Source: Rhododendron vialii
Taxonomy: Eukaryota > Streptophyta > Magnoliopsida > Ericales > Ericaceae
DNA: 64,000 nucleotides
Direction: 5' to 3'
NCBI RefSeq assembly: GCF_030253575.1
Contig: NC_080559.1
Location: 35,592,501-35,656,500, forward strand
Part shown: positions 24,018 through 36,955 of the stretch, piece by piece
Layout of the letters: every line of letters starts with the position of its first letter
Numbering within the stretch: position 1 is the stretch's first letter
Position numbers and translations under genes: made by a program
The notes under the pieces: generated by a model
Database searches by the model: none
Seen by the model: only the letters and a program-made list of their open reading frames with translations
Told to the model about the DNA's origin: nothing

Positions 24018-27000
24018 GGGTGTCTAAACAAAATTGAACTCATATGTCATATGATATCTAGGAGTGACAAAGTTAACCTAAACCCAATAATAAAGTTGAT
24101 TCATATCATTTTCTATTTTATTAGCTGGTGACACCATAAGGTAATCGTTATTGTCAAAAATGGACTTTAAAGGACTACTTGAGAAGTTATCTCTCCCAAA
24201 CGAAAACTCGATCAGACATCATGTATATATATATGGTAAACCAAACCTTTACTTTTCATTTCAAAACACATGGTTTTGTCCCATTCATCATTCATTATCA
24301 GGACCTAAAAACAATTAATACGAGTACTCAAATCAATTACATTGAATAAGGTTGCAGGTAGGTAGGATTTGAAGGGATTAACAATATGGCACCATGTGAG
24401 ATGATTAATTGATCATGTTGATTAATACAATATCGATCCCCTACGTACCTAAATTGTTCACTTGGCTGGGTGATGGTTGGACATTTTGCTAGTACAGTTA
24501 GGCAACACCACTATCTGTCCTTAATTAAAATAACCTCCAAATTAAGGCACTTCTTCATTCCTTAGAATTATTAATTGTAGACCCACCAATTATAATTATA
24601 GACAACCACGTACCCTCTTCCCAAACTTCCAATTTTCAATCCAACGACTAGATGAACCCCCCACCAACACAATCGATCACCTTTGGGCTTCTTAAATTCT
24701 TGACCCATGCACGTTTCTGATACCACTCACGCGTTTGGATTTTTGTGCCCGTTAGTTGTTTTTATCATACCACCTAATTAACATCAGTGATTTTTTTGCG
24801 TGTCTGTATATCTTTTGAAACAATTGGCTATTGAGAAATCAGCAAACCAAAAAACCCATAAAGAGTAGTGAAGAGCAAACAAGTAGAGAGAAGATAATAG
24901 AAAAGATCAAAAGACAGAGAGATTTTTACCTGGTTTTCAGTTGTGAAACAGAAAAAGTACAATTTGTTTGAACCCTTACGTAGTCAACAAAGTGATAGTA
25001 ATTAAAAGCCGAATCATACTTCACATACCCAATCACATGGTATTGTGTGGATATTTTAAAGGTATTGTGTGGTCGATTGGTCCCTAAAACTTGAAGCCCT
25101 TAAGGCCATGTGCAAGTCCCCAAACAAGCTTGCTGTTGGGGCCACAAGAAGTTTGGATTGTCTGGTTCCTCTATCCCCTGTGTCCACAACTTTCTGTGAA
25201 TTATTCTTTTGGTTAATTATAAATAAAATATTTCAGTATTTGTAGACATAACAACAACAAAAATTGAGTTTAAGTAACAGATGCAATTTGGGGTACTTTT
25301 TGCAACATGCCTCAACATTTCCTTTAAGTTGCACTTTAAGTTTTGCTCTCTTTTTTTTGGGTGCTAAAAAAAGAAGGGCAGATATGGTACCCCGTCACCT
25401 CCGTCATGAAGTATCGGCCCATCTAACCACAAAACAATTTTTAGGAGACCTCATTGCACCTATGTCAGGATTGAAACTAAGGTCCCATCCCGTGTGGCTG
25501 ATGTTAAAAGTATGTTTATTCCCCAATGAGAGACTTGAAAGTCCGAGTTCCCACCACTAAACCAACCGCTTGTTGGTACACATTAATTTTTTTTTTGGTA
25601 CCTAAGGAACAACTCTGTAGCCAAGCCGCCATTGGACCCGACTGCTCAATCCAAATCTCGGGGGGAGATTAGCACAGCAACCCACTGCCATGACCTCACT
25701 TAAATCATGATTTGTCTCCAAAGAAAAATCGAACCCTGCTATATTGCAAGCGCAAGTTTGCCCTTAACTTTGTAACAATTTCAAGATAACAAAATTTTTT
25801 GCCTTTTAAAAAAAAATATTTTGGCTCAGATAACAGGAGGAATTTCCCTTCTGGAAAACTAATTACTAATTTCCAACGTTCTACTTTGTCGGTCCTTGTC
25901 CTTGAAAGTTGCTCATAGTTGACTAAATAAAAGAGATTTTGGCCCTACAAATGAAGGTCAAAGCTGTGAAAGATGCCGCTCTCCCTCATTTTCAAATTAA
26001 GGACCCTCCCTAGCAGTCTAGTACTAGTCCCTACCCAAAAATAACAGGTTGTCTGAATTCTCAAAGTTCTTTCATTTAACGGTCTTGTCATTGTCAGCTC
26101 ACTAGGCTGACGATAAGTACATTAGAAAACAAGAAAAATACGTAATTCTGTATACTTTTTGCACCCTTTAATACATATTCACACACTTATTATTGTGAAT
26201 CCATTGGGCTGATTTTAGAATTTTCTTTTATTTTATGCCATCTCCAATATATAAGTGTGACGTAGGCCCACCAAAGTGCTCCGCAGTCGACCCCAACAAA
26301 TCTTGATTTTTACTAAGACATTTTGTTATCCTAAAAAGTCACATAATTTGCGTTAGCGCGTGAGAGCAGGAGCGCAAGCGTCAAACATGAAAGTGTCTTT
26401 AAATCACACCTCAAATTACTTAAATTCAGAGAGCAAAGATTGAGAGCGTAAGCGTAGTGCCAAAATTGAGAACTAATTTAAAGTGCAAGATGTTTTGAGG
26501 GATTACATACCCCTGCTTTGCCATTTCTTTTTGAACGGAATTGTTCCATTAATTTCAACCATCGATTTCATTCATTTTGTCGGTTCCACCAAAAAGATCG
26601 ACCATTCACATTTAAAAAAAAAATAGCATAATTGATACTAGTATGTAATATAGACATATAAACTAATAATAAAACTTGTCGTTCGAAATAAAAGAAAAGA
26701 ATAAGCCGACATGGTCAACTCATCAGTGCCCAAATTCACTGTCCAAATAGTGAAATGGCTACGAGATGGGCCTGCTGCCTACAGTGGCTCAAACTGGCCT
26801 GAAATGATAGACAATAGTACTTTTGCATCGTACAATTAAGGTTAAAGTAAAAAAAAAATAATAATAATAATAAAAAACCCTAACCTCGCTTTCTTATTCA
26901 TAGTTGTCATTAGAGACGCGGTAACAGCTAACCGTCTCTGGTTCGGCTGTTAACTGATCGAGTCAATGGGGGCAACACTGGGCTGGGCATATATCTCTCT

Positions 27001-27391
27001 CAAGAAATTAAGCAAATATAATGTGCTGAGCCGAACAAAATTAAAGTTGATTCATGATCTCTCAGATGGATTAAGGTGTTTAATTTACTATTTGGACTCA
27101 CTAATTAATCGTAGGCACTAATAATTGAAATTGAAAATTGATCATAATTAACCTCATCACTTTCTCATACTACATGGCTAGCTAGCTAGCTGTTGTCGGA
27201 GGCGGTGAACCGTTCCTAGGACGGCCGCTAATTAAGTACTACGTCAAATGGAGTTGTATTGTTGTGGGCTAAGCAGAAGTTAGTTAGTAGTAATTATTCA
27301 TGTCTCATACAGTTCTGTATATAATACTCGATCATGTCAGTAATTCATTTAGACCGATTATTGCCGCACAAGTTAACATAAACTAATTAGT
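24018..27391. other. Gene-poor DNA with possible SINE remnants
   Basis: No gene recognised. Around 25380-25560 and 25590-25760 there are reverse-strand strings resembling tRNA T-arms (GGATTGAAACTAAGGTCCC and ATCGAACCCTG), possibly old tRNA-derived SINE pieces. The rest is AT-rich. Confidence 0.35.
26338..26460 (+). repeat. Dispersed repeat, copy B
   Basis: Contains GTCACATAATTTGCGT, GAGCGCAAGCGT, AAAGTGTCTTTAAATCACAC and AAAGATTGAGAGCG, shared with copies at 23716 and (reverse) 33750. Confidence 0.55.
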
Positions 27392-27526
27392 GGGAAAATG
27401 ACGGCCAATGACGTGTTTGATAATTAATACTCGTCAATGACATTTTCAACATTAATAAATGTTCTCAACATGTCTTTGGCGGGCGAGTATTAATTATCAA
27501 AACAAGTCATGGGCCGTCATTTTCCC
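27392..27526. mobile_element. 135-bp foldback MITE, GGGAAAATGACGG family, copy 1
   Basis: The TIR begins GGGAAAATGACGGCC and the right end is the complement GGCCGTCATTTTCCC. The arms fold through GATAATTAATACTCG. A second copy lies at 30941-31072. Flanks here do not show a clear TSD. Confidence 0.8.
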
Positions 27527-30500
27527 TAAACTTAATCACTCAAGCTTCAATGTTATTGTAAGGTGGGCTGAAACCCGCGGATCCAATTAAGCTGTTGATT
27601 TGCGTAAGTGTTATGGATTATATATAAATAATAAGGGAGAATTACTACTGAATATCGTTCTTTTTTTGGTTATTCTGGAGTTAACAGAGAGTTGAATCAA
27701 AATTATTTATGACAATTAAGATCATATCATAGCATGATTTATTTATATGTACTGCGCGCTAAAATTGATTGAACAGAGTAAGAAGAAGAAGTTAACATAA
27801 TCATAATCATAATCGATCAGCTCTTTGAACCCTAACTTGTTTGTTTGTTTGTTTGTTTTAGTTTGTCTATCGGTAGATTCGGTACCCTTATTTGATTCTT
27901 GTGCAAATTAAGTAGCTTGTTTAACTTAATCATGTATATATAGGATCGATGATCCATCTTATTCATAGGATCAGTCTAACATCGATCCGGAGATCAATCT
28001 TTTCAGTTCGCCTTGTCTAAAAAACGAAACAAAAACGAAACAAAAAAGGTCTATATATTACAAGAAAGAATCCCCTGCATGTAATTGTATGAAAAGAATT
28101 AGGTATAAGAAAATTTAATTACTGGTAATCTTCGCACTCGATCTGCTGTTGTACTATAAAAACACTAATTTTTCTTCTATTATTTGACGTTACAAACTAG
28201 AGTACGTACTTCTCATAAATATTAATAATAATTCACGTTACGGTTTTGCATGTATGAGCTAGCTAGACGGCAAATTTTTGCAAATGCCAACTCATAAACA
28301 TAAAAGTGCGGGTCTTTTAAAAAAATAATAATTGAACAAAAATGTGAGAGTATCTTCGAGAATAAAAGTGACGAGGTAGCTAGAATGATATGTAAAAGAT
28401 ATATATTCTTACTATTTCAAAGATATTCTTTTGACTGTCGGTGACTTAATTTGAATTCTACGGAGGAATTGAAGGAAAGATTGCAAAAGGGAAACAAAAT
28501 CAAAAAAAAAAAAAAAATTACTTGGGGTTTAATAACTCGTCACAAAAATTTGCGCCTACGTTTTATATCTAGTTATATCATGCCATATGCTAATTAGCCT
28601 ATGCACGTGTTTGACACATGTCATGCTCCCCTTTCTGATACTCACACTATATATATATATATTTTTTTTTAGTGTTGAAAGTGCACGTATTTTTTTTTCC
28701 CAAAAAAACAAAAAAGGAGTGGATATAAAAAAAAGGAAGTCTGAAAATCAATTCTCTAAATAAAAGGGCAAAGTTTTCTTTTCATTGAATATGACGCATA
28801 ATGTCTCCCAAAATGTACATCTATAATAGCGTAAACTCTTTTGGGTTGTAAAAGACTAGATTTTCACAATAACGTATGGCAAAGGCCACCCAAACTCATA
28901 CCGATCGAACAACTAGTAACAATCTTTTTCTTTAACTCGATACCCATATCCATACCTAGTTAACGATCAGAGGATGAAATTGAAAAGAAAAAAAAAAACT
29001 ATTCAAGGGGGCAAATGCAATTTAAAAACTGAATCTACACAATCCCTCTCTAATGTACTGTATAGTATATGAACTTATGAAGGATAAAGTCAGAGACTCA
29101 TAAACAGCCCTTAACGTAAATCTATCCCCACATTTTTCAAATTCAAACTTCACATTTTCAGTAAACAATTAAATTAACCTCCCTTCACTCACTTACTCAA
29201 ATCTGTAAAAAATAAAAAAATAAAAAATACGGGTGTACTTTGGAGCCTCACTTGAATAAAATAGTAATTTTTAGCAAACTTTTTTCAAGTTCTGACCCAT
29301 CTTATTTTATTCACATCAATAGTTAATTAAATACGTCAATAATGCATTGCTGCCGGGTAGCTTTTAGAAGAAATAGTAATGTTCATTTAGTTATACATTC
29401 AATTGCTATCTCATTTTTAAGTCAAATGGGTGACAGATACATATACAGTTACTTACTACGTACTAATATTGTTTTCTTTGTACGTATAGAAAACAATAAA
29501 ACCACACTAATTAAGTTGATTTCATTTTGTTGCAAACTAGTCACTACATAAATTAACCAATTCAACTTCATAACCCGAACTATCGGCGATAATATTTGAG
29601 GATCACGGATTTGTAGATTTTGGTCCTCGAAATGAAAGATTAATTCAGAAAATTTAACGGGTTCTAAGAGAAATTTAAGATCGTACAATTAAAATGGCAT
29701 CATCGTGGGTATGAGGAATGAAAATATACATATGTTAATGAGATTATGAAGTACAATTATCGAAGGACATCTAATAAGCCTATTTTAATTTATATACTGA
29801 TCAACTGTTAATCATGAATGATGGTCTTGAGCAAGTGTTAGGTTACCAACCTAATTGTTTAGTCCGATATCGTCAGAACCTATGCTTTTGCTACGAAACT
29901 CTTAATCTTTTGAGGACCTATGATTTTGTTAATTTGTTTTTTTTTATCAGAAAAAATTAGTGTTGTTAGAATAGTTAAATTAATTAGCGCATTAGAAGAG
30001 GAGACGATACATTGGAGAGATTTGGTGATCTAATAAATGTTGGAGTCAGAAATTAACGTGAGCATGGGGTCAATTTTTAAACTAATTGATTTTCACACCC
30101 TTTTTGTACGTTTTTATTCGTATCAAACTTTATCCTACATCGCTCATCTAAATTACCCATGCATGGTTGAAACATACTCTAGAGGCTCCTCCATTTATTA
30201 TCAATTGGTTTTAGATTGGAACACTCCAAGAAATTCTAAAAATTCACTTCCAAATTACGAAAACATAATAAATAAAGACAATATACAGGAGTGCAAATGG
30301 ATAGGTAGGGAGTGTGAAAATCGTTTCACTATTTTTTTTAAACATGAGATTAATTGTATAATTGTGTGAGCGCGCGTTCACCTGAGATTAATTGTATACT
30401 TCTTCTATATATTGTTAAAAAAACATTGCTCCTTGATGATTAGCATGTACTCCGTAGGCATAGGTAATTACCATATCAAAGTTTTGTAACAATAAAAATA

Positions 30501-30815
30501 TACCATATTTTACTTTGTTCCTATCCATTTTTTTCAACATGCTCCATTCGCTCATTACTCGACCCGTAGCTTTGGTTGTTTTCAAAATGTGTTGAGCCGT
30601 GTCTTCAGGCACGGGAATTCGCTAGTAATAAAATAAGGGAAGGCGGAAAAACCGTGAAATAATTGATTCTAGGTAGTAAAAAATATACAATTATTGGCGC
30701 GCATGTGTCTTTGGGTTGGAATCTCAACGGTCACGCAATTTGAAGTATATAATAAAAAGTATAAGGGGGAGGAAATCTGAAGTAGAACCTAAGGAATTAG
30801 GTGTTGTAAGGTCAA
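27527..30815. other. Gene-poor AT-rich DNA
   Basis: No gene recognised. A small inverted-repeat-like unit around 28625-28760 (TACTCACACTA ... TTAGTGTTGAAAGT ... GGAGTGGATA) resembles one at 47270-47395. A longer open frame at 30037-30369 has no recognisable family. Confidence 0.4.
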
Positions 30816-30900
30816 AGTATAATCAGTTAGCCAGAACTCTTGCATCTCACTAGGAGGTCAGGAGTTCGAGTCTCCCCGGCCATCTGCTGCGTGTGGATGG
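30816..30900 (+). mobile_element. Possible tRNA-derived SINE remnant
   Basis: AGTTAGCCAGAACTCTTG resembles a Pol III A box. About 35 bases on, GGAGTTCGAGTCTCC matches the B box/T-arm pattern. The sequence does not fold as a whole tRNA. No tail or TSD was resolved. Confidence 0.4.
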
Positions 30901-30940
30901 TCTTTTTTTATAAGGCTTTTCCTTTCTTTCTTTGTTTCTT

Positions 30941-31072
30941 GGGAAAACGATGGCCCATGACGTGTTTTGATAACTAATACCCGTCAAGGACATTTTTAGC
31001 ATTAACAAATGTTCTCAGCATGTTATTGGCGGGTATTAATTATTAAAACACATTATTGGCCATCATTTTCCC
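30941..31072. mobile_element. 132-bp foldback MITE, GGGAAAATGACGG family, copy 2
   Basis: Ends GGGAAAACGATGGCC and GGCCATCATTTTCCC. The interior matches copy 1 (AAATGTTCTCA-CATGT-ATTGGCGGG). It is flanked by TTGTTTCTT (30932-30940) and TTGTTTTTT (31073-31081), a 9-bp TSD with one mismatch, pointing to the Mutator superfamily. Confidence 0.8.
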
Positions 31073-31479
31073 TTGTTTTTTCTACCGTATAATGGTCTCT
31101 CTTTTTTTGTTTCTACCCTATAATGGGTTTATTTATTGTATTAATTGAATTGTTGGGCTTGGTTGTCTCGCGGACTCTCATAATTGATGTAGTATACCGA
31201 GTTTATATTATTTACTTCATATCTGATGTAAAAACGATCTCTTCCATGATTAAAAAAAAGAAAGAAAGAAGGAAAACATACCCGAAGACTAGAGGTAATG
31301 TTTGTTGTTTGTGAAAGCGGTGGCTAATGGCAAAAGCTGGAATTTGCAAGTGGTACACACAAGTTGTATAAAGACATTTTAAAACTTCACATGCATGCAC
31401 CACCAAGAGTGGCAAAATTAGGGTCTCAAGACTCTCGACTACTTACCCTAGTTGACAATGCTTGCCTATTTTGGAAAAC

Positions 31480-31481
<2 letters not shown>

Positions 31482-31524
<43 letters not shown>
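31482..31524. repeat. (AT)n microsatellite
   Basis: About 21 AT units. Confidence 0.95.
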
Positions 31525-31527
<3 letters not shown>

Positions 31528-32036
31528 CTTTTGCCATTGACTACTAAATTAGTTTATATAGGAACAATTTGATAAAAAGAAGAAGAAGAGAGTTTAGGGT
31601 CGATACATATATATGGAGTATATTTTTTTTTGATAACGAAGATGTTTGAACTTTGTATATCCTGACTAATTTCCTATATACATGTAGTCTCGATTGTCAT
31701 CAATCGTTTTGAAATTTTGGATAGTTGCGCGGCATAATTAGCTCAAATTGGTTCTCCATCGATCTAAACCACAGTTTTGTTTGGATTTAGAGATAAATAG
31801 ATGCATGATTAAAGTGGGAGGTAATTAGGAAGTATATATAGGGTGGGTGCTGGATTGAGTTGACATGAATCAAGTTGCACCAAATTAAAGACTTTGAATT
31901 AGGGAAGCCAATCCCTTTAGGGTAGATTGTACTAGTACTTCAAAACTAGTAATTAAAGTGATAATCTATTAAACTCCAACGTACGCCATCAAAATTCGGA
32001 TAAGAAATCGACATTAAAGTTTTTCTGTATTAAGCC

Positions 32037-32094
32037 ACAATTTAGTACTATGGAATTGACGAGAACATATGCAAAATGTCCCCACTGCCTATTT

Positions 32095-32129
<35 letters not shown>

Positions 32130-32213
32130 TCTCTCTCCCTCCCTCCCTCTCTCTCTCAATTTAGTACTATGGAATTGACGAGAACATATGCAAAATGTCC
32201 CCACTGCCTATTT

Positions 32214-32270
<57 letters not shown>
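32037..32270. repeat. 119-bp tandem duplication carrying (CT)n
   Basis: AATTTAGTACTATGGAATTG through CTATTTCCTTCTCTCT occurs at about 32039 and again at about 32158. Each unit ends in a CT tract, one pure and one interrupted by CCCT. Unequal exchange or slippage through the CT tracts is a likely origin. Confidence 0.9.
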
Positions 32271-32274
<4 letters not shown>

Positions 32275-34961
32275 TGTGTGTGTGTGTGTCCAGTACGTTG
32301 ACGTAATGGTAATTAAAAGATTTTTTTTCCCTTTTGCTGAGATTCCGTTTTTCTTAAATTTTTATTTTGGTATTTTTGTTCTTCTTTAATGAATTTTTGT
32401 TAAATTTACATTATATTTTTTGGATTAATAATTCACCATGATGGGAGCAGTCTAAAAAATAAATAATAATGACCTAAAGCAAAAAAAAAGTTGACTAAAA
32501 AAGAAAAAGCAAACAACTGGTATTTTTGTCTTTTTATATTATATGAATTTCTTCAACTTCGATCCACATTTTTATATTTTTATGATTCCTCACGTCGAGA
32601 TGAAAGATTAATTCCAAAAATTACGACGAAAAGCTAATAAAAATACCACAAAAAAACCAAATAAAAAATTTAGGGAGGACGTACTGTTAACATTTGTATG
32701 TAGCAATGAAGATATAAATTGACAAAGTGATGTGATATAAAAATAGTGGACTTTTTCTAATGATAAAAATAACCCCTTGAACTTGATGGAGCAGAATCTC
32801 ATGATTAAAAAAAATGTTTGATTGCGCCAAATAACTCCTGAAAACGCAAGGCTTATTTTATGTTTTCTTTTAGTTACATATAAAAGAACAAAAAAAGGAA
32901 CACTGCCTTTCAAACAAAATACAGAGATTATAATGAGTCTGAGTCAGTTTTTCTATTTTTCAAGTTATAACGTTATTTTTAGTTTGCTACAGCACTATTC
33001 TGCTAGAATTTGACGAAGTTAATCTATCACCAACTTCAGATCACTTACACGAAAGAATATTTCAGCCATTTATTTATTTTTATTTTTGTCTCAACAGGGT
33101 GTCTAGGCAGCTTATATACATGCATCTAATTAACTGATCCCTTCCTCGGTCTGGTCAAATGCAGGATATCCACGATGGAACAAAAGAATTCATAAGAAAT
33201 TATTTTTTTGCAGCCTGACTCTAAAAATCGAATCCTGATCAATTGTGTAGGGAAGAAACCAGGGACGATCCACAAATCTAGAATAGTGGGGGCATTATAT
33301 TTTATCAATCATAATTACAAAAGGTTCCATAAATGGGCACAAAATCTTAGACAAAATTTTCAGAGTATATATTACATTAATATCGACAAGTTTTCTTTTA
33401 AGATATTTCTCCACGACAATTAATTAAATATAAAGAGAATCGAAAAATAAAAGCTCAAAGTAGACGGATAGTTTATAAACTCGTAATTGTAATTGAATCA
33501 TACAACGAAAGTTGAAGATAAGAATTATGTATCCTTATTTTCTAAATATATGCAAGTATGTGGGCAAAATATAAACCTCTCACATAATTATGCTAAATAT
33601 TAATTAATACTACAAAAAAAAAATGCGAATGTTTGAATGGGGCCGCGTGACCGCGCGTGCCCCAAGTAGATGTGTATCTGATACAAACCCATTAACCAAC
33701 CGGACTAATCTTTGGGACTGAATCTTAGTCATTTAATCCTACAAAATAGCCTTCGCTCCCACACTCAATTCTGACTTTGAGCTTGCACTCTCAATCTTCG
33801 CACTCACAAATTCTAATTGTTAGGAAAGCTTTTGAAGGATGGTAGCTTTTACGCTTGCGCTCTGCACTTGCACGCGCATTATGTGGGACGAATGTAGTCA
33901 TTAATTTACTACTACCAAAGAAATGGCTGAGCATTGGATGCTTTTCATTCAATCAACCAACCTCGTCATTTGGCAAAATCATCGATCATGAAATACAGTA
34001 TTTGATAACAACACGCTTGAATTAGAATAATATTTTATGCGTTTCTCCCCGTTTGTCTGGGCCCTATAAGTATCCAGGCGTGTCAAGAATTAATTGTGTT
34101 AACTAATTATATATAAATCAAGCATGCATGATCAATACTGTATTAATTCACTGTCGGTATGACATCTGTAATTAATACTAAGTGTAAACAAGTTGAGTAT
34201 CCTGACTACTTCTTTAATTCTGGTTAATTTAAATTAAGATTAAACAACCTTCTTCAACTTGACTTGAGTTGCATGCGCTTGAGTTTTTTAATTCTCTCTT
34301 TTTTGTCAAAATTTTTTGAAGCAAAAGAGCTAGCTGCTTAATTGAGATCTTCGATCATTCAAAGTGGTGCAAATTAAAAGAAGTTTTAGAAAATTATGTT
34401 CGAATGGGATCGATATGCTATGCTTGCTTTATTCCGAACAATGACAACTTTTTCTAATGGAATGAAATCATGGGACGGAGAGAGTATAAGATGTCAACGT
34501 AGATCTAGCATCTCCGGCAAATCTTTCAAACATTAAATGTAATTTTTTAAGAAAATTTTAGTACTAGCTTTTAATTGCATGTTATAACAAATACCTCGAA
34601 TATACCATTACCATCCCACCCTTCTAATTTAATTTACTGCGCTCGTTCTTCTTTTTTGGATGGTACGTAGTACCTACCGTGCAAATGCCAAACTACGTAC
34701 TACTGTATTACTCCTTTATTGCGCGCCTAATTAACCTTCTACTTTTTCTTGCCTTTTGTGCTTTAATTGTTTGTCTTTTGCAAAGATTATCATATTTATT
34801 GAAAAAAAATAGTGTTTGAATGAAGGGTATATTAATTGGAGTGCATCATAAAAGGGCATATACCCCATCAAAATTGTTAACACAGATAGCGAAGTGAAAT
34901 TTTGGTATTAAAGTTTGAAAGATCTGCTAAAGAGATACTCTTAAGAAACCGTGTTTGTAAT
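32271..34961. other. Gene-poor AT-rich DNA
   Basis: No gene recognised. It includes the reverse copy of the dispersed repeat at 33750-33890. Confidence 0.4.
33750..33890 (-). repeat. Dispersed repeat, copy C (reverse)
   Basis: In reverse complement it reads CACATAATGCGCGTG, AGAGCGCAAGCGT, GCGAAGATTGAGAGTGCAAG, the same words and order as the copy at 26338-26460. Confidence 0.5.
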
Positions 34962-35215
34962 ACTTATGAGCATCAAAGAGCTACACAGTGGAGGATTTCA
35001 AAGGGTATTTGGATGGGATTCGAAAAGTGAGGTTGTGAAGTGAGCAAGTAAGTAAGTGAGGTGTTCTTATCCAATCTTGGTTGGATATAGTGTCAGAGTG
35101 TAGCTTTTTGTAATAGCTGTGTATTAAGGTCAATGTTGTAATCGATGTACCCTTTCGAATTCAATAAAAAGTTTCGTTTGCTGACAAAAAAAAAAAAAAA
35201 CTTATGAGCATCAAA
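34962..35215 (+). mobile_element. Retroposed mRNA 3' end with poly(A) and 16-bp TSD
   Basis: ACTTATGAGCATCAAA occurs at 34962-34977 and 35200-35215. Between them lie 222 bp that end in AATAAA (35163-35168), an 18-base spacer and about 14 A residues. This is the layout of a polyadenylated transcript copied and inserted by target-primed reverse transcription, truncated at its 5' end. The first part may be the last codons of a gene (for example SYTVEDFKGYLDGIRKVRL then stop). The source gene was not recognised. Confidence 0.85.
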
Positions 35216-36208
35216 ATGCGTTTAAGTAATCTAAGGAGTTTGTCTAAGTGGAGATGAGAAAGTAATAAGTGTTTGTCCTCCATAATGTCGTACATTAGAA
35301 TACCATGGATTCATGAGGCCAAACATTCTATACCTTGGAATCGTTGGACAATTTTGTTAATTTGATCATTAACTTCAGGGCTTCGAATTTATTAATCAAG
35401 GCGTGCCACCCAAACACGAGGTTATAAAAACAAAAATCAAAATCTGTTTAAGTTTTATTTGTACTCTAACGGCACTCAAGTCAAAAACATGTTTTTAACG
35501 ATAGAAGTTTGGGTATCTTGTTAGTTTAAGCCTACCTAAAGTTTTGAAGTTGATGATTAACCATGTTATAATTGGCAGAACTAAATGTAGCGATGGTGCC
35601 ATTTTTTCTATTTTAACACGCTTCGATTTCAAAACGTTGGAAGCTAGGTACGTACGTACCTGCAACACAATATAATACCTCTATGATCTCTATCTTGTCA
35701 TTTTTCCTCAAAAAATGACAGCTTCGATTAATTAGTGAATGATAAGTCGAAGTTCGATCTGGTGGTGGGATTTACTGATTTTCTGGGATAGGGTGTATCG
35801 AGGGTTGGTCCGGTTTAGTTGAGTAATGTTCCTGTGAACACCTAATTAATTTTGGCAAGACAAAAAGAAGATGATGATGATTTTGAACACCCTCTTAGGA
35901 GAATTCATATGGTGAGATTCGATGAGATGGCCCAAAGCCTAGCTCAATTGGCAGTTTCTCTTTCACGGGACTGGGTACATCAAGAGCATGGGCCCACCAA
36001 CTCTTCTCATAATTATTTAGCGGTCTTGGGACATCGTCATACAGTGTTCAGCATCATTATTCACTCTACATTTATGTGAGGTTCGTTCACTTATCTACAA
36101 AAAATGCGTGGCGGAAAAAGCTAGCTGTTGGAACACTATGTGGTGGTACTCACGTGGTGCCCACATGGTGTCCTAAAAGACCATAGAATAATTTTCCTTT
36201 CTTCAAAG
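35216..36208. other. Intergenic DNA, nothing recognised
   Basis: A 75-codon open frame from 35852 begins acidic (EDDDDFEHPL) but has no recognised family and no supporting gene structure. Confidence 0.4.
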
Positions 36209-36436
36209 GGTACACACATCTATTGGGATGGACGGTAAAATTCTTACGAATTTTCCTTCTTCACGCCCAACTACATGGGACTCATGGGAGTCGTCTCTGT
36301 GCTTCGTTGAGGTTGCCATGCCGCGTCGACTATATGTATAGTATTATTGGGGGACCCAGTTGCTTTAGTAGCATGGGGGCCCATTGGATCAAAGTCAAAC
36401 CGTTCTAGTCTGATATTAACGGACAACCCCATCACG

Positions 36437-36471
<35 letters not shown>

Positions 36472-36599
36472 ATGACAAATTTCAGTGACATACCATATCC
36501 CATATATTATTATAGTAGTATTATTTAGACTCTTACATTAGGGAAAAGTATTCGGTACACACATCTATTGGGATGGACGGTAAAATTCTTACGAATTTT
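36209..36599. repeat. 46-bp perfect direct repeats 345 bp apart
   Basis: GGTACACACATCTATTGGGA to CTTACGAATTTT is identical at 36209-36254 and 36554-36599. Between them is a (CT)n tract (about 36439-36469). The perfect identity suggests a recent event. Confidence 0.9.
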
Positions 36600-36682
36600 T
36601 GTGAATTCTATAGTCGAAAAACGGCGCAAGATCAAAAAAAGGCAATTAAGTTCAAAGTTATGAATTTTTGTGGTACAGGAAA

Positions 36683-36955
36683 CAAATATATTTTAGTGTT
36701 GAATCACGAGATTTTGTGGTAGGATTTTGAATTTTCCTGGCTCAAAATATCAAAGTGCATACTTTATATATCCTTGATATCAGGACTACGTGTCCTAACC
36801 TTATCCATTAGATTATAGCAAATATATTTTAGTGTTGAATCACGAGATTTTGTAATGGGATTTTGAATTTTCCTGGCTCAAAATATCAAAGTGCATACCG
36901 TATATATCCTTTGACATGAGGACTACGTGTCCTAACCTTGTCCATTAGATTATAG
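36683..36955. repeat. 136-bp tandem duplication
   Basis: Unit 1 (36683-36818) and unit 2 (36819-36955) both read CAAATATATTTTAGTGTTGA through CCATTAGATTATAG with only a few differences. Confidence 0.9.

Noticed and set aside
35852..36079. 75-codon open frame with an acidic start
   Set aside because: No family recognised, no start context and no supporting exon structure.
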